64,000 bases of DNA from positions 216,142 to 280,141 of the forward strand of contig NMRA01000372.1 in assembly GCA_002633005.1 (NCBI GenBank), read 5' to 3'. Of the stretch, positions 37,106 through 48,749 are shown one piece after another (positions within the stretch are counted from its first letter, which is position 1; each line of letters opens with the position of its first letter). This DNA is from Phoronis australis (taxonomy: Eukaryota; Phoronida; Phoronidae). Made by a program: the position numbers and the translations under genes. The notes under the pieces were generated by a model. It was not told the origin of the DNA and did no database searches. It saw only the letters and a program-made list of their open reading frames with translations.

Positions 37106-37624
37106 TATTCTGAGCACAGTCACAGCCTAGAAATTTTGATAAAACATCTCAGTAAGTAGCAGTGTTGTTTATATTCTCGTAGACTTCTGTCCAATTGCGA
37201 TTTGGTGATTGTTCGCACATAGTTGTGTGGAGCGTCTGACTTAAGTACATTGTATTATGTCACCTGACAAGAAGCAAACCCAAAGCCAATCACGTGGACT
37301 AGAAAAGGAGACCCATTTGTTCAGGATCTTTTTGAAAATGTCACACTTAGGATTTTGTTCCAAGAAATTCGATTTGGAGTACAAAAATTAGACAACGACC
37401 AAGCCCAGGCCATGCAATCTTTCACGGTGATACCGTGTGAACAATGCTAATCAATCAATGAAAAACTCTTGACCCAGCAATGATGTCAGTGTAGGGTTAT
37501 CATTTGAAATGTATTTTATCTGGTAATCAGCCTTGAGCATTTTTAAAATTAAAATGGCGGGTGCCACCATCCTGAAATGTGACTTGTAGTGGTTTGTCGA
37601 AAGTTTCTTCGTTTCCCAATGAAT

Positions 37625-38735
37625 TAAAGGAGCATGCCACCCTAAAAGCAACCTAATTTGTATCAATTTAGATCGAGTATTTCTACTCCATAACGACATG
37701 TAGGGTTGCGTTACCTGACAACTGACGGTAGACGGAGGTGTTGAAATTATCCAATGACGTCATCGGGTTCACACGCAGTCTGGTCAGCAGTTCACAACAC
37801 GTGTTACTGGTGTCAGCTTATCGCTTGAATTCATCGTTTAACACCAATAAATCATCAAACTTCGATGTAAAACCCTTAAAAATACACCGAGTTCTTATAA
37901 AAACGTGTTGTTTTATTTCGCTCTTACGGATTTATTGGTATTTGGACACACCGTAGCCAACAAAGTTTGGCAGGCCAATAAGGTCCGTAGCAGGAGTTTG
38001 GGGTCTGGTCGGAGATAATTTCGAAGTATTTTCCGTGAGATACAGACAGGAGAACCTAGATCTGTGTTGTTTAAACTTGTGATTTTTTGAGTTCTAAACA
38101 CAAAACGCTTGTTATCCTGGCCAGTGGCTCGGAGCCCGGCCAGGCCCGTCACGGCCGCCCGGATTGACTCGTTATCCCGCCCAGTAGCTCGGAAACTGTT
38201 CAGATATCACGAACATACACCAGCCAAAGTTCAGTGGAAACTAAACTTCCAATCAAGAAAATACTATACTAGTGAACCAAAGTAATGTGCACGTGCTTAT
38301 GTTGGTGAATTAGCCATGAAACTGCAAATCTAATACTCGGGGCCGCGAATTCAGGTTCCGCATTGGCCACAGCACCGTCAGGGCAGAAGTTGTATGGCAT
38401 TGACAATCATTATTTGAGTAATGTAAATGTAAATAAAGATTCCCCTAACACCTGGCCGTGGGATGGAAATCGAGTTGTTTCACAACAGTTTCTGCCAGAG
38501 CAAACACTAAATTAGCATGAGCTCACACGGCCTCGGTGTCCCGTCAGTTAGTATTATTGCACCTAAAGCCGGTAACGCAGTGATTTATTCATTGCTGGCT
38601 TTTCAAATCATTTGCACTCACGAACACTCCAAAGGCATCAAAAATTGCATCTAATGAGACAGATTTTGTTTCAGTTTTATATAAGTATTGGTTAGGGTGA
38701 GAATAATTCATTTTGAAACAGAACGCTCAGTAATG
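37625..38735 (+). repeat. 1.1-kb repeat D, copy 1
   Basis: Aligns along its length with the reverse complement of 49975-51112, including TCAACACCTCCGTC on one side and CACGGCCTCGGTG and AAGCCGGTA[AT]CGCAGTG on the other. Paired 72- and 94-residue frames in the two copies are damaged differently and share no domain. It is likely a non-autonomous DNA element. Confidence 0.75.
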
Positions 38736-38944
38736 AACGCCAGCATGGCAACCCCGTCGCAATCCCGACTTAGGACGCGCACGCGCCAATTCCTAATTTT
38801 TTGCGACATCTCTCAGGTGATGATGATAGCTTGGCAGCAGCAAAATTTCTTCTGAAATTCGATTTTTCGGTATCAAAATTCTAAAAAACTTATAATGAAG
38901 TGAAACTAGTTCTGATAACTTGTTGTGACGTGTACGAAAGCTCG

Positions 38945-39240
38945 TGAAAGAACAACAGTTGATTGAAGAATCGGCGAAAAAAGAAACTGGCCAATAGGTG
39001 ACGCAATATTTCACGGCGCCGAAAGCCGTCGCTAAAGATCGCTCCACAACTTTAGCAGCAGAATAACGGTAGAACGCCATTTTTGCCAACACCGTTAAAT
39101 AATTCAATTTACTCAAGGAAGACTGTAGTTTTTAATGACACCAATTTTGTGTCAGATTTTGTCTTGCCACTTTTTTACCCACATCGGTGCAAAGCTGTAT
39201 ATTTATATACAGCTTTGTACCAAGGCTAGGTAGGCCTATG
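38945..39240 (-). repeat. THAP-relic repeat, partial copy 3
   Basis: Shares AAAGAAACTGG, TTTAGCAGCAG, AACACCGTTAAATAA and TTTACTCAAGGAA with 41905-42060. The THAP exon part is missing. Confidence 0.55.
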
Positions 39241-40520
39241 AAATTTCGTGATAGATTACAGTCTATGGTCTATGGTTTAACAGAGCTCAAGTCACAGTGT
39301 TACCTAGTTGTATTTTGGCGATAGCCTTCAAACAGCTAGCTGGTAGGCTACAAAAAATCTGCAGTGTGCACTTCGACGTTTCGTGTCACTGTTCTGGCCC
39401 AGAGTATAGAGAATCCGGCCCAAATCCGGATTATTCTATCTGATTTGGGTCGTTCCCGTAGGCCTAACGGAATTCTGATACTGAATTTAAAACGTGCAAT
39501 TGATTACAAATTCTTATGACTGGGTATGTTTTCATGCAATACAGACTTTATTTTGTAGTTTTAATTTATTACAGACACGCACAATGTTGTGTTGCTCATT
39601 TTCAATTTTTTTTAGCTTGACCGATTACGGGTTGCAGCAAATCAAGGTGACTTATTTTGAAAATTGAGTTTCTAATATAAAATTTTCAATGGATTTGAAT
39701 ATAGTTGCATTGTACGAAAAGATCATGCTGATATGTGCTGTAAGCCTAACGTTTCTAAGTATTTTGCACCAAATTAAATGGCCTGTTATCGTCTATACCC
39801 ATACGGGACACACGCTGGACAGCCGTCCGTATTGGAATCGCGCAGCGTTCACACCTTCGGCTTCAAAAAGACATGAATGAAAAGTTACTAACATCAAAGT
39901 TTTTGTATCAAACAAATTAGACTTAATAATAAACATAGGGAAATTGCTGATAACAATTCAGACGAAGCGTTTTGTTTTTCTGACTGTTTCGACGGCACCA
40001 GTCACACTCCTGGGGATTCCCATACGGCCCGTATTATAATGTGTGCTCAATAATTGAATAAAAATTCTAAAAGTAGTGATTGTGATTAATTTTAATATTA
40101 ACTGACATAAAATGAAAAATTAATGTGTTTCCTTGTTTTTCCACGTATTTTGCACTAAATTAAAACACGAGTCATCTCTGATTCCAATGCTCTGGAGACA
40201 CGGTGAAAGCCAAATTCGTTGTAACGATGACGTCATAGACTTCGATTAGTGCAAGCGCCGTCTCAAGTTTTTTTTTTTGGCGCTTAATGGGGTTCGTGAT
40301 GAGACTACTGTATTGTCGAAGGCCTACTTAATTAACGACTGGGGTATGCTATGACCCAGTATTTTAATGTTTTTTATCAATAAATGTATCTTAGATGTAA
40401 AAATAGTCATTTTGGCACCATACATGGCCTTTAAAGATTTCGCATCACGGTATTTCTTGTTCATTCAAAACTAATGTGTGCATTAATTTGCCGTCTTTAG
40501 TTGAACGGATACGACACTTG

Positions 40521-40662
40521 GGCAGATCCAGGATTTTGAGTTAAGGGGAGGGGCAGGGCAGCTAGAGTATCAGCCAGGATTTAGCCCGTTATACAATCGC
40601 ACCCCCGAAGTGGCAAATGGAGTCTTGGAAAATTTAGGCCATGGCCCCCTTCTAAATCCGCC
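40521..40662 (-). mobile_element. GGCGGAT foldback element, copy 6
   Basis: GGCAGATCCAGGATTTTGAG ... TCTAAATCCGCC; it abuts repeat family B copy 2. Confidence 0.75.
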
Positions 40663-40669
40663 GCTGTAC

Positions 40670-41010
40670 GAAATCCTGTTTTGTTGTCTTCAACCAATCC
40701 TCGTTCTGTCAAAAGCTACATGTAATTGCATCATTGGTGTCCCACTTGAGTGATAAAATCAGGATTGAATTAAAATCCATACGTACTCACGGTCACACGT
40801 TGGACGTAACAGTTATGGTTCTTGGTGGGTGGTCTTTCCCCAGTTACCGTGTAACTCGCCTAAAGCTTGGGTCACGCAAATTGTGAAAGGAGTTTTTACA
40901 TTGTAAATGTTGCTGCAAACTTTTGAGGATTGTCGAGGGCTACAGACCATCAGATTGTGTTTCATAGAACTGGATGGGAAGGCCGTTTTTTTGGTACTTA
41001 AGTGAACATA
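40670..41010 (+). repeat. Repeat family B, copy 2
   Basis: Same block order as 11815-12110; it begins CCTGTTTTGTTGTCTTCAAC. Confidence 0.65.
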
Positions 41011-41380
41011 AACGTTCTTAATATTCTTTGAAGGCCAATTATACAGTATGCATGACATACTGGGATATCCCATGCGTTCGTTTTCGAGTACACTCTTTCA
41101 GTTTAACCCACGTGTCAAAATAACTATTAAGCCATTAATTGCTTTGGATACTTATCATGCAGGTAGCTACTATTGTATTAATAATGTCATCCTCAAAGCG
41201 GTCAACATTTCAACCAGAATTGCCGTGACTAACCGTGGATCTTTGAGCCGGAGGGAAGGTAAGTAAACAATATTATGATATCGGATTTGTCTGTGCCATC
41301 CTGCGTACATTGCATCTTTGAGGTAGATATGCAGTACATGTACACCATACTTGGTAAACCAATGAAACAGGGTTGGAAGT

Positions 41381-41878
41381 TAGATCTAAATGTATGAGGC
41401 CATTAAACAATTGCCTAATGGCAAGGCTGCGGGTTATGATGGCGTGATTTTTGAAATGCTGAAGTGCTCTAATGTAGCGATAGTGCCAGTCTTGCATACA
41501 TGTAAGTTACTTAATGCAATTTTTGATTCTGGGTATTATCCCCAGACTTGGTGTGACACAGTGCTTACTCCAGTTCATAAATAAGGTAATATCAATGGCG
41601 AAAACAACTATAGAGGTATCTCTCCCTGTTGTCTGTTTTGGGAAAACTTTTTACCAAATTTTTAAACAATCCTCTTTATTACTGGGCTGAAAACAATGAT
41701 AAACTTTATGAGTCTCAAGCTGGGTTTAGAAAAGGCTACTCTACGATTGACCAAGTGTTTACACTTCAAGCTATGTGCCACAAGTATTTGAGTCGGCGCC
41801 GTGGGTGGGAGATTTTACTGTGCCTTTGTAGATTTCTCGAAGGCATTCGATCGAGTCCCACACGCTGTGACATGTACG
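41381..41878 (+). pseudogene. Third LINE, reverse transcriptase fragment
   Basis: L-P-N-G-K-A-A-G-Y-D-G-V, W-C-D-T-V-L-T-P-V-H-K, then N-N-Y-R-G-I-S, S-Q-A-G-F-R-K-G-Y-S-T-I-D-Q-V-F, and F-Y-C-A-F-V-D-F-S-K-A-F-D-R-V-P-H fit reverse transcriptase motifs 1-A. There are three frame changes. It ends abruptly where the THAP-relic repeat starts. Confidence 0.75.
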
Positions 41879-42590
41879 CAACCTAGGTGCCGGCAGCGAA
41901 AAACACTTGATAAAAAATACGGGGAGAAAGAAACTGGTAAAGATCAGGTGACGTAATCGCCAAGAGCCGACTCAAGAAAACGCATCACAATTTCAGCAGC
42001 AGCCGATTAACGATCGCTAACTTTTTTAACACCGGTAAATAAGTTAGTTTACTCAAGGAACCTGCTTCCTAGGTTTACTCAAGGATGAGAGTTGTTTTAT
42101 TGTGAATAAATTTTGAGTCAGATTTTATTTGTTCATTTTTCACCCATATCGAAGCAAACCTGTTGGAATATATTTAGTATCTTTGGGCCAAGGCTTGGGT
42201 ACTACCCATCCGTTTAGAATACGTTTAGAAGATACCTATTCGGAGAGTTCGAGCACCAGGAGCCATACAAAAAGGAATGGCGAACCTTCTACAGCACTGT
42301 GGCAAACAGTAAAAAATAAGAACGGCCGATACAATGATAAAATACGATGTAAACTCATCCCAACATGGCACGGCAATATGGGTGATAATCAGTCGAGTCC
42401 CCATCAGTCACGTCACCGATATAAATGAATCAGCCAATCAGCGATCGCTGTCAGGATCACAGTCTTTTGACAATAACTATGACTGAGCTTTTGTTTAGCG
42501 CGCAACTCGGATAAATGTGAGTTTCATTTGTATTTTAGAACCGTTTAACTGCTGTATTATTTTTACTACAGTGCCCATTTAATGTTCCAC
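41875..42590 (-). mobile_element. THAP-relic repeat, copy 2
   Basis: Reverse-complement copy of 22139-22868, inserted next to or into the LINE fragment. It contains the damaged THAP exon and its acceptor (TTTGCCACAG on the minus strand). Confidence 0.65.
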
Positions 42591-43125
42591 GAAACTACGT
42601 CAGAATATTGATATCAACCTTTAACAAAATGTTGAAAACGTCATTGCAAAACGTTTTGTCTGGAGCGTCTCACACAGGAACAAACAAACAGTGTGGCGTC
42701 CATACATGTAGGCTAGAGGACTAAGTGGAAATATACCCCCTTCCCCTTAAAATCACACGGCGTTGTTTGCATGATCGGATTTTTGACGAACCCCAGAGCA
42801 GTCGATTTTCAGTATGGTACATGTACGTTGAGAGATATGAACCTTTAAAGCCATTTTGTCGACAAAACACAAGCACAAAAACGGCATGCGTTTTATGAAT
42901 GTGACAATACAGTCACTGCAAGGCGTGGGCCCTCGTTTTGAGCGTCCACGCTTCTTGTTTTAACTTACCTGTTGCCCATTAGTAAATCCGGTGTGGTAGG
43001 TGAAAATGTCCCTTACTAGAACATGTCCTTCATGCATGTACATGTACATGTATATGTAGTGGAATGCTAAAATACCTGCCAGTTATTCAGTGAATTTCCT
43101 GGATGCTCCAATTATACATACCAGA

Positions 43126-43268
43126 GGCGGATCCAGGATTTGTGTTAGAAAGGGGGGAGGGGGTCAGGGCAGTGTATTAGCCAGGATTTTGCCCGTTAGA
43201 CATTAGCACCACCGAACTGCCAAATGGAATCTGGAAGAATTTCAAGGAGGTATACCCCTTAAATCCGC
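43126..43268 (-). mobile_element. GGCGGAT foldback element, copy 7
   Basis: GGCGGATCCAGGATTTGTGT ... TTAAATCCGCTG. Confidence 0.7.
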
Positions 43269-44322
43269 TGCTGTCTGGGAGGGCACTCTTCACTTTCGCA
43301 CTGGTACTAAGCCCATAAAATTTGTGATATTTGACTTTTCTGGCGTGAGGCCCCTGAAGTCGGAGCTCCGGCCAAGTGCCCCAGTGGACAACGTGGCAAA
43401 GAAGACACTAGTACAGTGTACATGTACAGTACATGCGGAATCATTCCTGGCGGGAGATTAGAACTGAGTGATAGCTCAGCAGCCTTCGAACTTGGATAAG
43501 TAGTAGAAAAAGAATTTCCCGCGGCTGAGATGGGTCCGGGAAATATTATATTCCTACCATACACAGACAAGATGTCTTCATTTTAAAGTCAATCAGAAAT
43601 TAATATTTATCCAACAGGTATTCAATTTTGCAAAACAGTCAAAAATTTAAATGGTCTGCACACCCAAGGGTGTGTTTCAGACTGCAATCTGAGAAACAGC
43701 GCATAGCTCGATACGAGGGAATATTTTAATATATTTTAGTACCGACGTTCGTTATTTTAGTTTTACTAGTTTTACTATTTTATATTTTTATTCGTTGGTA
43801 ACTGCAGGGCATTGCAACATCTATTCGATTTCACACTCGAACTTGATTTTCAATATTTTCACCAACGGTTTGAATGCATGTACATCTAATGAATAGCGAG
43901 ATTATGTTGAGCACAGTGCGTGAGCATGTACCTACAGCAGGCCATTCGCTTGTACAAATGATAGTACCCTGCGCCTGTAAGGAGAACTTAGGCGCAGGCG
44001 CCTAATTATAGCAAAACACTTTGGTATGCAAGTTTCTATAATGAAAACCCCTTTTCTGGGTAAGGCCCATGGGCCTAATATGTATTATTTAAAAAATAGC
44101 AGTAATCACATTATATCAGGCTTATAGCTGTAACTATTCAACAGCCACCATGGATTGCCGTTTTCCCCCTTGTTAAGTGATATTGCAATATTCTGAGCCT
44201 TGCAGTCCAAGTACTTACGTACATGTAGTTACATGTACTCGTACATGTATACTGTATGCAAAGCATAGACAAATCCACAGATAGTGATAAACTGTCATAA
44301 TTGCAGTTGAAATCTTTTTCAG

Positions 44323-44965
44323 ACGACGCATACAGCGAGTTGCTGAACTTATTCTCAGTGCAAATATCCGCGTTTGTGACCAATCGTCCGATACTCCATT
44401 CTCAGCAAAACTTGATGCAGCAAGAATATCTTTGTTTGCAATACACTCAGCTCATATTGCTGCAAAGGTCGTCGTGCATGTCCTCGTATTGAAAAGCAGG
44501 TAAACCATTGCGTGTGTGACCGGTCATCAATTCATTTACATAAAACACGCTGATCTTTGTTGGAAATTGATGACGTGTAACAAGACGGGAATTATCCGTC
44601 GACCTGAACGTACAGTGTACAAGTCAAGGAGTGATAGTCTTCATCTATAACTCAGTGAAAACTACACAATGGTTGAAACGTCGCCACGTCTTAAAATAAT
44701 CAAGACAATATTTGTGACGCCGTACATCATAGCGATCCTTTGTCTTCTAGTGATACAACTAATGTTGTCTGAACTGCGTAAATTTCGAGACAATAATCCG
44801 CAGGGATGGAAATTGGCCCGAGTATGGACTGTGGAGTTTCTGATACCTGTTTGCACTATCGTGAACTGTGTCGTGCTCATCTGTTACGCCGTGTCGTTGG
44901 TTGTAGAAGGAGTGAGGTCGATGAGGAAGTCAGAGAAAAAGTTATCGATGATTTGTGAAGTATAG
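44323..44965 (+). CDS. Unrecognised membrane protein, last two exons
   Basis: Exon a (44323-44499, 177 bases) lies between acceptor AATCTTTTTCAG and donor GCAG|GTAAAC. Exon b (44656-44965) follows acceptor CTATAACTCAG and ends TAG. The split codon AG|T joins them in frame across a 156-base intron. Exon a is a stop-free run with an aromatic/hydrophobic helix near its end. Exon b has an N-Y-T sequon, two hydrophobic helices (about residues 13-34 and 48-73 counted from its ATG at 44669) separated by a charged loop, and a basic tail ending M-I-C-E-V. The N-terminal exons were not found. If translation starts at 44669 the product is a 98-residue two-helix protein. The family was not recognised. 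Confidence 0.55.
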
Positions 44966-45912
44966 ATCCGTTTATTAACATGTTTATCACAACGCGGTGG
45001 GCTGCGGGAAAGCCTGTAGACAAGGCTAGCTGAAAATTGTTATGCATTATCCGCGCTATATGTCCATATAAGCTTATATTTGTGTGATAGGGTGTGTGTG
45101 TCCGGAATTTGGCGCATGTGGGTCAGTGTAAAAAGAGCAAAAAGGTAAACTTTGACTTATTTCGTCTCATTTTCTACTTTTTTTGGAGATATTGTTTCTC
45201 TGGGGCGGAGCTTTTTGCCCACTTCGGCAAATAGGCGACCTTGTTCGAGTCCCACACTGGGGGCGCGCATGCAACGCAAAATGATCTTCAGAATTAAAAC
45301 GCATTCTTTATACAGACCTGTGATTGTGTAAAAACTGTTTAAGAGGTGAATATATCCATTACATTACCATGAGTGCTTGTCAGCCACACCTCTATATTAA
45401 AAACTGCTTTGGGTAAAATTTATCCGGCCTGACGGAAACTATTGGGTTAAGAATCAAGTGTAAACGATGTTTATTCAGTGTAAGTAATAGTTTTTAACAC
45501 ACTGACAATAAACGAAAACTATTCCGTGACCCTAAACAAATTCATAAATCATGAAAATTCGAGGTTTAATGTCCTTCAAAAATAGGAAAGAGCGTAACCA
45601 CATACAAAGTTTAAACCCAGCAGCGCCACCTGAGAGATGAAGAGAGCGGGGTACAGTTCAGTATCCATGTATGTCTAGAAAAAAATACCCACTGAAATTA
45701 CGTATTCTCATACAAAATACACGGCAATATCTCACGTTATCTCGTGCAAAGTCTTGGTTTTTACCGAGGTCGTACCGTTGGCCCTAGGGTAATAGTAAAC
45801 TCCAGCCAGCTGACTATATGTACCTCTATCGCCATATTATGGCACATACTGTACATGTACATGTAACAGGCACTTAGCTTATTTTAGAGAAAGCACTTGT
45901 AATGCCCACTTC
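44966..45912. other. Non-coding stretch after the membrane gene
   Basis: A possible poly(A) signal (ATTAAA, about 45294) lies about 330 bases after the stop codon. A segment at 45688-45790 shares ACGGCAATATCTCACGT with the MITE at 54.95 kb. Confidence 0.35.
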
Positions 45913-46228
45913 TTAAAGGCGAAGGCAACCTTTTTTCATGTAACTTTTAGCAAAAATAAGGTCTGTTGATTATCCCAGACAAAAGCAAACGACGACCGAA
46001 CTTATGACAACCGAGGTAGAACAATGACTTACTCGACTGCTCTCACAGTCAGACTGTATGAAAAGATTGGCGCGAAATTCTTGCCTCCCAAAACGTCACT
46101 TCCGGAGTAGACGACGAGTAATTAATTAAATTACGAAAAGCTGTAATTAAGTGAAAAACATGTCTGGGATAATCTAAAGACCTTATTTTTGCTTAAAGTG
46201 ACATGAAAAAGGTTGCCTTCGCCTTTAA
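45913..46228. mobile_element. TTAA-flanked MITE with ~70-bp inverted repeats
   Basis: Both ends read TTAAAGGCGAAGGCAACCTT inward, with similarity continuing through AGCAAAAATAAGGTCT and ATTATCCCAGACA. A TTAA target duplication is typical of piggyBac and Kolobok-type elements. There is no coding sequence. Confidence 0.85.
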
Positions 46229-46551
46229 TACAGTTCAACGACAGATGTCTCTCTCTTTGATGTTCATTATACCAGGGTATTGCATGTTGAATAAATGATG
46301 TGTACTCGTAGCATTTGCATCAGACCATCAGCATTTTGTAATAACAAAAATACCATATTATTATCTTGTGTCATCAATTGTAGGTTTATTTATTTGAGCA
46401 ACATTATCTATTTTACATGCCTGCATACTAGATATTTTGGATGTTTAATTACTGTTATTTCTACAGTACCAGTCATCTGCCGTAAAATCACAACAGCCCG
46501 TTGTTATAATGCTTAACACAGAATGTGCCCGGTGCATTGACTCACATTAAG

Positions 46552-46750
46552 TCAGCTTTGAAAATAAACTGGACAAATCGATATTCGAGGAAACAGCTAC
46601 TAAATATCTGTCACTGTTCGACTGTAATCCTTTCCAATTCTGGCTAAGCCTCTACGAAATTGCGACAGGTGTTGCTCCATTCACGCTGTCAAAAATCGCA
46701 ACCAGGACTTGCCATGTCGCCAAGCTAGTCAATTACATAAACACATGATT
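46552..46750 (+). pseudogene. Possible hAT transposase C-terminal relic
   Basis: A stop-free frame reads E-E-T-A-T-K-Y-L-S-L-F-D-C-N-P-F-Q-F-W, then A-P-F-T-L-S-K-I-A. The E...Y-L ... [DN]-P-x-x-F-W ... P-x-L-x-x-I-A spacing resembles the hAT dimerisation region, but the S-x-x-x-E-R-x-F-S end is missing. It could be an unrelated exon. Confidence 0.3.
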
Positions 46751-47168
46751 AGCGACTAGACCTATTACGTCATGTTAAACTCGGGCAAAGTTCGACAAAA
46801 ACGCTATTTTATTGTGACAAAGGTTCGATTAAACGGCCCAATTACTCCAGCAAGATGTGTATTCATTCAATCTGGCAGAGCCTAGGAGAGTCTTGTCTAG
46901 TTAATTTTGTGTATTTTGTCTTTAGGATCAATAGTAGAATTAAGGGTCGTTCTGCTGTCCATCTCCACGTGTATTTACTTATTTATTTGTTTGTCATTAT
47001 ATTGGTATGGAAATGGTTTAGGTTAAAACTTGTTTGTTAATTGCAGTGAATAAAGACTGTTTGAAGATATTACGTGTATGTTAAGCAATTATAGATTCCG
47101 TTAACCCTTGAAAGGGTACATGTGATTTGCTTCCGTGTCCGGGTGCCCGGTATCGGCCAAAAAATCAG

Positions 47169-47265
47169 GCGTGCGTTCAGCAACGCTAGGACCTAGCTAA
47201 AATCTAGCCAAATTCACTGACGTGCTCTTAGTTAAAATCACGGCAACATCTCACGTAACCAGGCG
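47169..47265 (+). repeat. Half copy of the GCGTTCAG MITE
   Basis: GGCGTGCGTTCAGCAACGCT, then AGGACCTAGCTAAAATCTAG matches the right arm of 54945-55097. Confidence 0.6.
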
Positions 47266-47417
47266 AAGGCTTGCTTTCAACGCGGTCTTAGCGGGAGGCA
47301 GACCTACATATTTGCATTCTGAGGCGCATTTAAAGAAGAATGCCACCCGATTAGTCAGTCTTTTTTACCGTCTTAATCGGTCTATATCCACATAGCCTCT
47401 CATACGGTCAACCTCAC

Positions 47418-47729
47418 CTTGCCGAGAGGTGTCAGGTTAACCTGTAAGAAAGGTGAGAAACGACGCAGCGACGTCAGTGGTTCGTCTACAGAGTGAATGC
47501 CGCTATCTTGCGGTGCATCGCTCGTCGTCCGAACCATGAAGCTGCAAAGAAAGCGCGTATATCGTTTTTTCGACTTCGAGCCAGAAATGCTTAAGAAGTG
47601 GCTCGCGGTAGTGAAGAATGAAAAGTTAATAGCAAGTATGAGGCCGTGAAACATCTCCATGTTTGTGGCCGGCTTTTTTGTCAACAATGATTTCTCTGAC
47701 GAATTCCGGCTTACCAAATAACTATCCAT
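47418..47729 (-). CDS. Candidate first exon, 104 codons, unrecognised
   Basis: From ATG at 47729 (M-D-S-Y-L-V-S-R-N) to L-T-P-L-G-K, followed by a strong donor, AAG|GTGAGG. ETS and YY1-type sites lie about 270 bases upstream. The protein is serine-rich with a short hydrophobic patch. No second exon was identified. The plus strand of the same DNA carries a THAP-like frame (see findings), so only one of the two is likely real. Confidence 0.3.
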
Positions 47730-47984
47730 ACGTTCCGTTGCCTGTTCATGTTAACGGCGCCTCTCTAGTATTTCTTGATCAGTGTATTTCGGTTCGAACT
47801 GATAGCCTGTGAAACCTATAACGATCCGACCCGTGAAAGTCCTTCTCTCACGCGTTGTTAATCCTTATTACATGGTTAGAAGAGGTTATAAGGATCCAAG
47901 AAGTACCTACCCCATAACTAATACACGATCCGTACTCGAAAAAAGTTTAAATGAACGCGCCACTCACGATTCGCACCCGAAGAA

Positions 47985-48022
47985 CCACCGCCATTTTGAA
48001 CTTGCCGCGAACCCGGAAGTTC
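47985..48022. promoter_or_regulatory. ETS/YY1-type promoter cluster
   Basis: CCGCCATTTT (47988-47997) and CCGGAAGT (48013-48020) sit 15 bases apart in a GC-rich stretch, as in TATA-less animal promoters. It could serve the minus-strand candidate exon, a plus-strand frame at 48157-48381, or both. Confidence 0.4.
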
Positions 48023-48156
48023 ATTCAGGAACCCAGGCCGAGAAAACGCCGTCAGTGCGACTGGAGCAGTGCCTGTACTGTTACCAGCCAGCAAACGGGG
48101 ATAAAATAATGGACAGCGCGCCTTAATTTTGATAAAATCAAACTGCAGACAATTTT

Positions 48157-48381
48157 ATGGAATTTGCTGAAGAAATGTGGCGAATAAATTTTGACAGAAA
48201 TTATTTTGCCAGACTCGGGACCGCAGCCTATCGGACCCGGTGCGGATCGAGACCAGACACTGGCGAACGGAAAATGCATGCGGTTGCAAGCTGTTTTGTC
48301 GAAGTAAAATGGTCAAATCATAAATGCTGCATATATTCAAGGGTAGTTTCAGACACTTGCATGAAATTACGGGCCGATTAG
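48157..48381 (+). CDS. Weak open frame downstream of the promoter
   Basis: 74 residues beginning M-E-F-A-E-E-M-W-R-I-N-F-D. It lies 135 bases after the ETS site. No homology was recognised. Confidence 0.2.
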   Translation: MEFAEEMWRINFDRNYFARLGTAAYRTRCGSRPDTGERKMHAVASCFVEVKWSNHKCCIYSRVVSDTCMKLRAD

Positions 48382-48749
48382 TCCTGTGTCACACTGCGGC
48401 GGCAGACCTTAGTTAGCCTCAGTCACCAGCTACCAGTGAAGACTATCGTCAAAATACAGCTTGTTAGTAGGCCTATACAGCTTTGCACCAAGGCTACCCT
48501 TAGGCCTAATATAACTGGTCGCATGCCACAGCGCTCGCTCAAACGAGGTTTATTTAGAACTTGGGTACTTCTGGCGAACTGTGCAAAGTTTTTGGCTTTC
48601 AATAGAGATTTTCCCAGACTTTGTATGAGCGCACCGAGACTAAAAGAATGGGGGGGGGGCTGGAATTTTTGGGAATGTCTATCTTTTACTATCTTAAAGT
48701 ATGACAAGTCCAATACAACATGTTATCAATTTTTATTCATTAACCCAAC

